Shown here in pieces: positions 6,093 through 12,920 of a stretch of DNA of 22,574 bases. The stretch is from a virus: IMG/VR virus record IMGVR_UViG_3300027801_000180, positions 1 through 22,574 of that record, one strand, 5' to 3'. The position numbers and the translations under genes are program-made. The stretch's first letter is position 1. The number at the start of each line of letters is the position of its first letter. A model generated the notes under the pieces. The model saw nothing but the letters and a program-made list of their open reading frames with translations. It was not told the DNA's origin and made no database searches.

Positions 6093-6143
6093 AGTGTCCT
6101 TTTTGTTAGTATTTTTTGTCATATTATCTGTATATTGTATCAT
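6090..6143 (-). repeat. promoter/leader cassette, copy A
   Basis: 54 bp covering the start codon, ribosome site AAAAAGGACACT, leader and -10 region. It matches 6767-6820 at 50 of 54 positions with no gaps. Homology stops just upstream of the -10: the -35 and spacer differ, and the coding regions that follow are unrelated. Confidence 0.9.
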
Positions 6144-6162
6144 AGATTCGGTCTTTTGTCAA
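6134..6162 (-). promoter_or_regulatory. sigma70-type early promoter A (TTGACA-N17-TACAAT)
   Basis: Minus strand: TTGACA at 6162-6157, a 17-nt spacer, and TACAAT at 6139-6134 preceded by TGA (extended -10). RNA would start near 6127, giving a leader of about 35 nt with AAGGACACT before the ATG at 6092. Confidence 0.82.
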
Positions 6163-6169
6163 CCGGTTA

Positions 6170-6769
6170 TTATGCTGCCTTTTTAAGTTTAACTTCTTTA
6201 TATTCATAATGACTTAATACATCTTTTACTTCTTCATCATTTAATCTTCTCCATTCAGTACCACCGTTCATTTGAACAGATGAAGATGTTTTAATAAGCT
6301 TACCATTAATTTCTCTGTAAACACTTATTTTTTGTATCTCTTGGTTCTTCTTATATTTTTTCTTTAATAAGTTTTCTAATCTCATAATTTCAACTTTTGT
6401 ATGCCATTTAGTTGTAACTAATTCTAATTGTGTACCATAATGATACATTTTACCTCTTAGCGCTTTAAATCTTCTTCTCATATGATACTGAGAACTTGAT
6501 CTACCTATTTTATAGATTCCTTCGTTTAAAGGGTCTTTTATAAAATATAAAATCCATAACTTTTGATTATTAAAATCAACATGCTATAAAATCCATAACT
6601 TTTGATTATTAAAATCAACATGCTTTTTTTGATCTTCTAAACTTAACTTATGATACTCAACTGATTTGTTTTTCATAGTATTTTCCATAGTGTTCACTTC
6701 TAATTCTTGTTCTCTCAACTCGTTATATTTGTAAATGTCACTCATTACGTTTTTAGATAGTGTAGTCAT
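6170..6769 (-). pseudogene. GIY-YIG-superfamily-like protein (T5orf172/MUG113-like), interrupted by an in-frame amber codon
   Basis: The gene starts at ATG 6769 (MTTLSKNVMSDIYKY, SD AAGGACACT) and reads 61 codons to TAG at 6586-6584. The same frame then stays open for 137 codons to TAA at 6172-6170. The TAG lies at the junction of a perfect 39-bp (13-codon) tandem duplication; removing one copy gives a 186-residue protein with no stop. The region after the junction holds L-W-I-L-Y-F-I, then G-I-Y-K-I-G-R-S, an Arg-rich helix, M-R-L-E-N-L-L, and G-T-E-W-R-R-L. This spacing resembles GIY-YIG-type nuclease domains of the T5orf172/MUG113 kind. The duplicated HVDFNNQKLWIL lies just before and within the first strand. 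Possible states: true pseudogene, split gene restarted at ATG 6481 (no SD seen), amber read-through, or a reversible off state. Confidence 0.68.
6546..6624. repeat. 39-bp perfect tandem duplication (two copies)
   Basis: Positions 6546-6585 and 6585-6624 are identical over 40 bases with a period of 39. Each copy contains a small inverted repeat (TTGATT, 5-nt loop, AATCAA). The flanks diverge at once on both sides. The length is a multiple of three, so the frame of the GIY-YIG-like gene is kept, but the junction reads TAG. Confidence 0.95.
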
Positions 6770-6820
6770 AGTGTCCTTTTTGTTAGTGTTGTTTATCATA
6801 ATATCTGTATATTGTATCAT
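6767..6820 (-). repeat. promoter/leader cassette, copy B
   Basis: Second copy of the 54-bp leader/-10/ribosome-site cassette, 677 bp from copy A, with four substitutions. It serves the GIY-YIG-like gene, whose coding sequence is unrelated to that behind copy A. Confidence 0.9.
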
Positions 6821-6838
6821 ATCCACAGCAGGAGTCAA
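6811..6838 (-). promoter_or_regulatory. sigma70-type early promoter B (TTGACT-N16-TACAAT)
   Basis: Minus strand: TTGACT at 6838-6833, a 16-nt spacer, and TACAAT at 6816-6811 with TGA just before it. Its -10 and leader match promoter A; its spacer and -35 match promoter C (24-nt block 6817-6840 against 6911-6934, one mismatch). RNA would start near 6804 and give a leader of about 35 nt to the ATG at 6769. Confidence 0.82.
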
Positions 6839-6904
6839 GCCCTTATTTTCTGACTTTTTTGTGTTTTTATTGTTTATTAGTGTTTTTTTGTTTAACATAG
6901 GTAT

Positions 6905-6932
6905 ATAATATCATATCCACGGCAGGAGTCAA
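6905..6932 (-). promoter_or_regulatory. sigma70-type early promoter C (TTGACT-N16-TATTAT)
   Basis: Minus strand: TTGACT at 6932-6927, a 16-nt spacer, and TATTAT at 6910-6905 with TGA before it. It lies in tandem 94 bp upstream of promoter B. The expected RNA start falls at about 6898, which is also the first base of an ATG in frame with the downstream GIY-YIG-like gene. Upstream, A-tracts at 6936-6940, 6943-6949 and 6954-6960 could act as an UP element. Confidence 0.72.
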
Positions 6933-7028
6933 GCGAAAAATGAAAAAAAGCGTAAAAAAAGTGTTATTTTTAGTGTATGTTCTTGTTTTGTTCTCAAACC
7001 GAAGCTATTTTTAGTTCTAATTTTTGAT
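6933..7028. other. divergent intergenic region between early (left) and late (right) modules
   Basis: No open frame worth calling. It holds three A-tracts next to promoter C and two copies of TATTTTTAGT (6965-6974 and 7007-7016). I see no strong hairpin or terminator. Early genes run left from here and late virion genes run right. Confidence 0.6.
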
Positions 7029-7036
7029 TATAAATA
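7029..7036 (+). promoter_or_regulatory. T4-type late promoter (TATAAATA)
   Basis: An exact late octamer at the head of the rightward virion module. Only 7 nt separate its last A from the ATG at 7044, so RNA would start about 2 nt before the start codon and carry no SD. No better plus-strand promoter is visible upstream. Confidence 0.75.
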
Positions 7037-7043
7037 TAATATA

Positions 7044-7202
7044 ATGAAAAACTGTCAAAATTGCGGTCATTCTTGTCATTGTGGCATGACTTGTTATCAG
7101 GATCTTAAAGACGGCGACGGAAAAGACGTTGTTGTTGATTGTTGTAAGAGTTGCCGACATGATTCGTATATTGACGAAGAAAAATATAACATAGAAAGTT
7201 AA
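7044..7202 (+). CDS. small cysteine-rich, probably metal-binding protein, 52 aa
   Basis: A 52-residue acidic protein with eight cysteines in its first 37 positions: C4-x-x-C7, C11-x-C13, C17, then C33-C34-x-x-C37, plus His at 9, 12 and 39. The spacing suggests one or two zinc sites, or a metallothionein-like cluster. A CxxC/CCxxC split by a 15-residue loop resembles a zinc ribbon. It ends DEEKYNIES. It is the first gene of the late block, directly behind a late octamer. It has no SD, so initiation may be leaderless. The next gene follows after 3 nt. The function is unknown. Confidence 0.75.
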   Translation: MKNCQNCGHSCHCGMTCYQDLKDGDGKDVVVDCCKSCRHDSYIDEEKYNIES

Positions 7203-7205
7203 AAA

Positions 7206-7460
7206 ATGAAAAAAATGAGACTATTTAAGTTTTGGAATGAGACCGGAACTGAAAAAGAGAAAGAATCAATGAGTTTAAAGAAAGCAGTCATATCCGTTCA
7301 AGGCGATTTCAAAGAAAATGTCATAGGTGTTGAATATATGAGCAAAAAAGGCAAACAAATTATCGATTCTGTAAAAATACCTATGGGTAGAAAAATTAGA
7401 CAGTCAATAATAATAGAAAAAAAGAAAGCGGCGGCAAAACTCGCTCAAAGTAGTAGATAA
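7206..7460 (+). CDS. small basic protein, 84 aa, unknown
   Basis: An 84-residue basic protein (MKKMRLFKFWNETG) with a beta-rich middle (KKAVISVQGDFKENVIGVEY) and a Lys/Ala helical tail (KKKAAAKLAQSSR). No cysteine and no known motif. Upstream bases AGAAAG are at best a weak SD. Its stop overlaps the next ATG as TAATG (7458-7462), so translation is probably coupled. An alternative start at the second Met (residue 4) would change little. Role unknown; its location among late genes suggests a virion or assembly function. Confidence 0.68.
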   Translation: MKKMRLFKFWNETGTEKEKESMSLKKAVISVQGDFKENVIGVEYMSKKGKQIIDSVKIPMGRKIRQSIIIEKKKAAAKLAQSSR

Positions 7461-7603
7461 TGGCGAAAATATCAAAAGGTTACGAACCACACGAAAGAAT
7501 GCCTAAAAAGACATCACAAGGTAATAGAAATAACGTAAAAAAGAGTTCAATGAACAAAAGTAAAAAAAGATCGTTCAAAGTTTACAACTCACAAGGTAAA
7601 TAA
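7460..7603 (+). CDS. very basic small protein, 47 aa
   Basis: A 47-codon frame (MAKISKGYEPHERMPKKTSQ ... KSKKRSFKVYNSQGK) with at least a dozen Lys/Arg and almost no acidic residues. It fills the gap between the 84-residue gene and the PAAR gene exactly, with TAATG overlaps at both ends (7458-7462 and 7601-7605), which is strong evidence that it is translated. From memory, comparable short Lys/Arg/Ser-rich proteins sit in the same place in cyanophage genomes. It could bind DNA or be a minor virion component; neither is shown. Confidence 0.75.
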   Translation: MAKISKGYEPHERMPKKTSQGNRNNVKKSSMNKSKKRSFKVYNSQGK

Positions 7604-7896
7604 TGCCAGCATGTGTTAGATCAGGTTTAGATGTTCACGTAGGACACGCTAGTCCGACACCTAGTCCTTTTCATCAAACACCATACGCTGGTGGATCGCC
7701 AAATGTTACTATTAACAGCGCTGCCTCAATAAGAGTAGGCGACACTACTAGTTGTGGTGATCCTGCTACTGCTGGTAGTTCAACAGTTAGTGTAAATAGT
7801 ATCCCAATTCATAGAGTTGGTGATTCTACTGGTGGTCATGGTAGTTGGGTAGCAAATGCTGCTTCCACAGGAAGTTCTAACGTTTTTTCTGGATAA
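7603..7896 (+). CDS. PAAR-motif tail spike tip protein (T4 gp5.4-like)
   Basis: A 97-residue protein of the PAAR family, small cone proteins that cap the central baseplate spike and sharpen it for membrane puncture. The layout fits: P-A-C-V near the start, a Gly/Ser/Pro-rich linker with His (VHVGHASPTPSPFHQTPY), then repeated beta units including S-I-R-V-G-D-T and I-H-R-V-G-D-S. Spread His/Cys residues (C4, H13, H15, C51, H69, H78) can supply the buried metal site. AAGG lies 6 nt before the ATG, which overlaps the previous stop. It directly precedes gp25, as in other T4-like marine phages. Confidence 0.85.
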   Translation: MPACVRSGLDVHVGHASPTPSPFHQTPYAGGSPNVTINSAASIRVGDTTSCGDPATAGSSTVSVNSIPIHRVGDSTGGHGSWVANAASTGSSNVFSG

Positions 7897-7900
7897 CGTT

Positions 7901-7908
7901 TATAAATA
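7901..7908 (+). promoter_or_regulatory. T4-type late promoter (TATAAATA) before gp25
   Basis: Exact octamer in the 20-nt gap between the PAAR and gp25 genes. Its last A is 8 nt from the ATG at 7917, so the RNA would start about 3 nt before it. No SD is visible in between. Confidence 0.7.
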
Positions 7909-7916
7909 TTGTTACC

Positions 7917-8342
7917 ATGGCAAATTACGACGCATCGTCTATAAACAAGAGTAAAAGAAGTAATAAAATCTATAAAGATTTGGATTTAGATTTTACTAGA
8001 AATCCAGTCACACATGATATATCAACAATTGAAGATGTGGATGCCGTAAAGAGAAGTGTTAGAAATTTAGTTCAAACTAATTTCTACGAGAGACCTTTTC
8101 AACCAGAATTAGGTTGTGGTATTAGAGGATTGCTTTTTGAAAATTATTCACCAATTATTGGTATATTTTTGAAAAGAAAAATAGCGGAAGTTATTACTAG
8201 ATACGAACCAAGAGTTTCTTTACAAGATATCTCTTTAGATGATGAACCGGATAAAAATAGATTAAAACTTTCTCTCTATTTTTATGTTCAGAATATATCT
8301 GATCCGGTAACAGTAGAAACATTTTTACAAAGGTTAAGATAA
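7917..8342 (+). CDS. 25: baseplate wedge protein gp25 (GPW/gp25 family)
   Basis: A 141-residue protein of the gp25 family, a lysozyme-like-fold subunit at the inner end of each baseplate wedge that helps start sheath assembly. The family signature is clear: a short unstructured start, D-x-D-x-x-F-T-R-N-P-V-T, a helix D-A-V-K-R-S-V-R-N-L-V, then E-R-P-F-Q-P-E-L-G-C-G-I-R-G-L-L-F-E (58-75). The length is typical. It starts 20 nt after the PAAR gene, directly behind a late octamer, and gp6 follows 1 nt after its stop codon. Confidence 0.92.
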   Translation: MANYDASSINKSKRSNKIYKDLDLDFTRNPVTHDISTIEDVDAVKRSVRNLVQTNFYERPFQPELGCGIRGLLFENYSPIIGIFLKRKIAEVITRYEPRVSLQDISLDDEPDKNRLKLSLYFYVQNISDPVTVETFLQRLR

Positions 8343-8343
8343 A

Positions 8344-10197
8344 ATGGCAAGTAACAAATTAACAGTATCAGATTTAGATTTTGATTCAATAAAAACAAAT
8401 CTAAAAACGTTTTTACAATCACAATCAGAATTTCAAGATTATAATTTTGAAGGATCAGGTTTTGCTGTTCTTTTAGATGTTCTTGCTTACAATACACACT
8501 ATCTAGGTTTCAATGCTAATATGTTAGCAAATGAAATGTATCTTGACAGTGCTGACATTAGAAAAAATGTAGTGTCACTTGCTAAGATGTTAGGTCATAC
8601 TCCTACATCATCAAAGTCGCCAGTAGCAACTTTAAATATTTTAATTAATGGCGGTTCAGGTCCGTCAGTTACAATGAACAAAGGAACAGTTTTCTCATCT
8701 AGTATAGATGGCAACTCTTATCAGTTCGTAGCAAATGAAGATCATACTATAACACCATCAAATGGCATTTATGAATTTCAAAACATTCCTGTTTATGAAG
8801 GAACATTATCAACTTTTAAATATACAGTTAATAGTTCAGATCCTGACCAAAGATTTTTTATCCCTAGTAATAGAACAGATACAACAACTTTAAAAGTTCA
8901 AGTTCAAAATTCTTCAAGTGATACAACTACAGCAACATATTCAATTGCTTCAGGATTTATTGGTTTAAGTGAAACATCAAATGTTTATTTTTTACAAGAA
9001 GTTGAAGATGGTAAATATGAAATTTATTTTGGTGATGGTATTGTTGGTAAATCTTTATCAGATGGCAATATCGTATCAATGGAATATATTGTTACAAACA
9101 AAACTGAATCAAACGGTGCTGGTAATTTTACTTTAGATGGTTCAATTGGAAATTTTTCAGATGTTTCAATTACAACTGCTTCAATTGCTCAAGGTGGTTC
9201 AGAACCAGAAACAAAAGAGTCAATTAGATTTAATGCTCCATTACAATACGCTAGACAAGACAGAGCAGTCACAACCTCTGATTACGAAACTTTAGTAAGA
9301 CAAGTATATCCAAATGCTCAATCAGTTTCAGCATGGGGTGGCGAAGATGATGAAACACCTAGATATGGTGTTGTGAAGATTGCTATTAAACCAACTTCAG
9401 GTTCTACTTTAACAGAAACAACTAAAGCAAATATTGTTGCTAAATTAAAACAATATAATGTTGCTTCAGTTAGACCAATCATTGTTGATCCAGAAATCAC
9501 TTCTATTATTATAACATCAACTGTAAAATATGATAAAAAGAAAACAACAAAAACTGCTGATACTTTAAAAACAGAAATTACAACATCAATTTCAGATTAC
9601 GATACAAACCAACTATCACAATTTGATGGTGTGTTTAGACATTCAAAACTTACAGGTTTAATTGATGACGTTGATAAGAGTATTTTATCAAACATAACAA
9701 ATATTCAAATTAGAAAATCATTTACTCCAAAATTAAGTGAGTCAACAAGATATGACATCTATTTTAGAAATGGTATTAACAATCCACATATAGGTCACAA
9801 CGCTGCCGCTGGTGGTGTAATTGCTTCAACAGGATTTAAAGCACCTAATGACGCTAATGTATATTTCCTAGATGATGATGGTAGTGGAAATATAAGAAGA
9901 TATTATTTTGTAGGTTCAGTTAGAACATATGTAAATAATACCCAAGGAACTGTAAATTACGATACAGGTCAAATTATAATTAATTCATTAACAGTTGCTT
10001 CTATTGAAAACATACGAAGTGTATCATCTACAGTTATCGAGATAACAGTTAAACCAGCGTCTAGTGATATTGTTCCAGTAAGAGATCAAATTTTAGAAAT
10101 AGATACAGCAAACTCAAAAATTACAGTAGAAGAAGATACTTTCGTTGGTGGTTCTTCGGATGCTGGTGTAGGTTACACAACAACATCTAATTACTAA
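8344..10197 (+). CDS. 6: baseplate wedge protein gp6 (baseplate_J-like)
   Basis: A 617-residue homologue of T4 gp6, which dimerises to join neighbouring wedges into the baseplate ring. The N-terminal helical part has L-L-D-V-L-A-Y-N-T-H-Y-L-G-F-N-A-N-M (43-60) and N-E-M-Y-L-D-S-A, characteristic of gp6/gpJ proteins. The middle contains the baseplate_J region (VYFLQEVEDGKYEIYFGDGI, then R-F-N-A-P-L-Q-Y-A-R-Q-D-R-A-V-T-T-x-D-Y). The C-terminal third is beta-rich and includes a segment with a GHNAAAGG turn. The length is close to the T4 protein (660). The ATG lies 1 nt after gp25, and its stop overlaps the next start as TAATG (10195-10199). Confidence 0.92.
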   Translation: MASNKLTVSDLDFDSIKTNLKTFLQSQSEFQDYNFEGSGFAVLLDVLAYNTHYLGFNANMLANEMYLDSADIRKNVVSLAKMLGHTPTSSKSPVATLNILINGGSGPSVTMNKGTVFSSSIDGNSYQFVANEDHTITPSNGIYEFQNIPVYEGTLSTFKYTVNSSDPDQRFFIPSNRTDTTTLKVQVQNSSSDTTTATYSIASGFIGLSETSNVYFLQEVEDGKYEIYFGDGIVGKSLSDGNIVSMEYIVTNKTESNGAGNFTLDGSIGNFSDVSITTASIAQGGSEPETKESIRFNAPLQYARQDRAVTTSDYETLVRQVYPNAQSVSAWGGEDDETPRYGVVKIAIKPTSGSTLTETTKANIVAKLKQYNVASVRPIIVDPEITSIIITSTVKYDKKKTTKTADTLKTEITTSISDYDTNQLSQFDGVFRHSKLTGLIDDVDKSILSNITNIQIRKSFTPKLSESTRYDIYFRNGINNPHIGHNAAAGGVIASTGFKAPNDANVYFLDDDGSGNIRRYYFVGSVRTYVNNTQGTVNYDTGQIIINSLTVASIENIRSVSSTVIEITVKPASSDIVPVRDQILEIDTANSKITVEEDTFVGGSSDAGVGYTTTSNY

Positions 10198-12845
10198 TGG
10201 CAAAATTCACTGACAAAATATCGAACCTGATAAATCAACAGGTTCCCGAGTTCGTAGTAGAACAACACCCAAAGTTTTTAGAATTCTTAAAAACTTACTA
10301 CACTTTTATGGAGTCAGCGGAGTTAGTAGTTACTTCCGTTCAAAGCACAGATGGTCTTAATTTAGAAACAGAAACTCCAAATTCAAGCAATATAGTTTTA
10401 GACTCTTCTCGTTTAGATACAGATAGAACACAATTAGACGCCGGTGATAAAATACTTTTAGAAAGTTCTTCATTTGGTAAATTCACAAGAGGTGAAACAA
10501 TAAGAGGACTAACATCAAACGCTATTTCAACAGTTCTTGCTGAAGATTTAAATAACAACAGACTGTTTATTTCAGCACAAGATAAATTTATACAAGGCGA
10601 AATAGTAGTAGGTGATAATTCAGGTGCCGAAGCAATCATTAACAATTATAAACCAAACCCGGTTAATAGCATACAAGACTTAATAAACTTTAGAGATCCG
10701 GATAAAGTTATATCTAACTTCTTAACTAATTTTAGAAACGAGTTTTTAACTACGTTACCAGAAAAATTAGCAAATGGTTTAGATAGAAGAAAATTAATTA
10801 AAAATGTTAATTCACTTTACAGATCAAAAGGTACAAGTAAAGGACATGAATTATTTTTTAGATTGTTATTTGGACAAAAATCTCAAACATTATATCCTAG
10901 AGAAAACATGTTACGTGTGTCTGATGGTAAATGGGACACTCAAAAGATTTTAAGAATAATTGGTAATGTAGGAGAAACATCAAATTTAATTGGAAGAACA
11001 ATTGAGGGTGAAACCTCTGGAGCAACTGCTATTGTAGAAGATGTTTTCAAATTTCAAATTGGTGCTAATGAAGTAACCGAGTGTATATTAAATGAAGACA
11101 CAAGATCAGGCACTTTTACTGTAGGTGAAACAGTTAGAGGAACCCAAACAGATGAAGATTTTGTTTATATCAAAGGAATTGTTACAGGTATTCCAAGTCT
11201 GCCCACATTAACAAATGATGGTAGTTTATACACACAAGGCGATGTTACAACTGTTAATGGCGGTGGTCAAGGTGCTGTTATTCAAGTTGATGGTATTGGT
11301 CGTGGAGGTATTTCAGAATTTATTATTGCTAATCCAGGTATTGATTATAAAGTTGGTGACGATATAACTTTTAATAATTTAAATACAGGTGGTGGATCAG
11401 CAAGGGCAAAAGTTTCAGTTATCAATGGTGCTATTACACCTGAAGATAGCACATCTACTACAGACGACCATATAGTATTAGAAGAAGGAACAACACGAAG
11501 TGACTCTTACACAGGAGATAAAATCATGTTAGAGGGTGGTGTTGGTGATATTACAGACATAAGAATTATTAATAGAGGAAATAATTACCATTCATTACCG
11601 GTTGTAGATGTTGATTCAACAGACGGAGTAGGTGCTATTGTATATGCTTATGGTTCAGAAATAGGTCGTGTATTAGGATTAAAAATTATTGACTTAGGTG
11701 CTGAATATCAACAGTCACCAAGTCCAACTATAGGATTACCAGGTTATTTAATAATTTCATCATTGTCTTCATCTAATATTGTGAAAGATGAAACAATCAC
11801 AGGAGTTGATGTAAATAATACGGCACTCACAGCGAATGCTTTATCTTATAACTCAACATTAGGATTATTAAAAGTTTCTAATCCGTCTGGACAATTTGCT
11901 GAAGGATCAACTATAACTTTTGCTAGTGGTGCGACTGCCACTGTTGAAAGAATGGAATTAAGTACGGCAACAACCTCTGTAAGTTCTATTGTAGATACTA
12001 CTGGTAACTTTGTAAATCAAGATGGTTTTATATCTGAAAATACAATGAGAATACAAGACAGTTTATACTACCAAGATTTCTCTTATGTAATTAAAGTTGG
12101 AAGAACAATTAATGATTGGAGAGACAGTTTCAAAAAGACTATTCATACATCAGGTTTCTATTTTGCTGGACAAGTAGAGATTGTTAATAAGATTGATTTA
12201 AAAACTAGACCAAGAGAACAAGGTGGTGTAATATCTCCACTATCTACAATTCTTAATACTTTATTTGCCGCTATTATCGGTAGAAGATTAGGAACAAATA
12301 CAGATGGCACAACTTTAAGACCTAATCCACACGAATGTTTATCTGATAATTTACAAGGTCAAACATTAGCGCCTTACGATCCGGCAACAAGAGACTTGAC
12401 TATAACAAGATTGCCTATTAACATACGTATGATGAGTAGGGTTACAAGATTTATTAAACCAACTAAAAACGGTGAAGTTCATGCTAAATTCGGATTCGCT
12501 TCCACAGGTCCTTATTTTCACTCACTAAATAGATATGCTAACACGAGATATGGAACAACTACATTTACAGGAAACACTAGTAGTAATGGTAATAGTAGTG
12601 GTATTACATTTCGTAGGTTAAGTGAGATTTTAGTAACAGGAACAAGAACAAGTTTAGATGGAACACCAGGTATATTCGTATTAACATCACACGAAGAAGG
12701 AAGTAAAATTAAAACAAACTTTACTTACCCTGCTGAGGTATTTCAGTTTAAACCAACAAGATTTAGTAACACAAAAGGTAATAAGAAATTTAGTAATACA
12801 ACAATCAAATGGAGTCAGACAAATCAAGCGTCTATTGGACCATAA
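10197..12845 (+). CDS. large baseplate wedge-associated structural protein (gp7 position)
   Basis: An 882-residue protein between gp6 and the gp8-type gene, where T4 has gp7. The first 45 residues (KISNLINQQVPEFVVEQHPK) and L-Y-P-R-E-N-M-L-R-V-S-D-G-K-W (about 236-250) are, from memory, hallmarks of a protein present in most T4-like marine phages. It is probably the functional wedge counterpart of gp7, although sequence similarity to T4 gp7 is not evident to me. Several short beta motifs F-x-x-G-E-x-I-x-G-x-x-S-x-A-x-A-x-V (near residues 95, 131, 265, 304, 564) and three G-x-x-Y units (near 378, 458, 498) make up the middle. A Ser/Asn/Thr-rich stretch precedes the C-terminal domain. Confidence 0.75.
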   Translation: MAKFTDKISNLINQQVPEFVVEQHPKFLEFLKTYYTFMESAELVVTSVQSTDGLNLETETPNSSNIVLDSSRLDTDRTQLDAGDKILLESSSFGKFTRGETIRGLTSNAISTVLAEDLNNNRLFISAQDKFIQGEIVVGDNSGAEAIINNYKPNPVNSIQDLINFRDPDKVISNFLTNFRNEFLTTLPEKLANGLDRRKLIKNVNSLYRSKGTSKGHELFFRLLFGQKSQTLYPRENMLRVSDGKWDTQKILRIIGNVGETSNLIGRTIEGETSGATAIVEDVFKFQIGANEVTECILNEDTRSGTFTVGETVRGTQTDEDFVYIKGIVTGIPSLPTLTNDGSLYTQGDVTTVNGGGQGAVIQVDGIGRGGISEFIIANPGIDYKVGDDITFNNLNTGGGSARAKVSVINGAITPEDSTSTTDDHIVLEEGTTRSDSYTGDKIMLEGGVGDITDIRIINRGNNYHSLPVVDVDSTDGVGAIVYAYGSEIGRVLGLKIIDLGAEYQQSPSPTIGLPGYLIISSLSSSNIVKDETITGVDVNNTALTANALSYNSTLGLLKVSNPSGQFAEGSTITFASGATATVERMELSTATTSVSSIVDTTGNFVNQDGFISENTMRIQDSLYYQDFSYVIKVGRTINDWRDSFKKTIHTSGFYFAGQVEIVNKIDLKTRPREQGGVISPLSTILNTLFAAIIGRRLGTNTDGTTLRPNPHECLSDNLQGQTLAPYDPATRDLTITRLPINIRMMSRVTRFIKPTKNGEVHAKFGFASTGPYFHSLNRYANTRYGTTTFTGNTSSNGNSSGITFRRLSEILVTGTRTSLDGTPGIFVLTSHEEGSKIKTNFTYPAEVFQFKPTRFSNTKGNKKFSNTTIKWSQTNQASIGP

Positions 12846-12875
12846 TTTTTTTGTATATATAATGTTAATTAATAG

Positions 12876-12883
12876 TATAAATA
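12876..12883 (+). promoter_or_regulatory. T4-type late promoter, upstream copy
   Basis: Exact TATAAATA in the 75-nt gap before the gp8-type gene. RNA would start near 12889, leaving a leader of about 32 nt. That leader begins with AAGAAGGAT, too far from the ATG at 12921 to be a normal SD. Confidence 0.65.
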
Positions 12884-12907
12884 TAGTAAAGAAGGATTAT
12901 AAAACAG

Positions 12908-12915
12908 TATAAATA
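12908..12915 (+). promoter_or_regulatory. T4-type late promoter, downstream copy abutting the start codon
   Basis: A second exact TATAAATA 32 bp after the first, only 5 nt before the ATG at 12921. With the usual start distance the first transcribed base would be the A of the ATG itself. It occupies the place where an SD would be. Confidence 0.65.
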
Positions 12916-12920
12916 GATAT

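Noticed and set aside
6170-6481. Separate 103-aa gene starting at the internal ATG 6481
   Set aside because: No ribosome site precedes this ATG, and the frame continues upstream with the GIY-YIG-like core to the duplication, so it is better explained as the 3' part of the interrupted gene.
6954-6974. Hairpin from TAAAAA / TTTTTA in the divergent region as a terminator
   Set aside because: Only A-T pairs, no GC stem, and genes diverge from here, so no terminator is needed.
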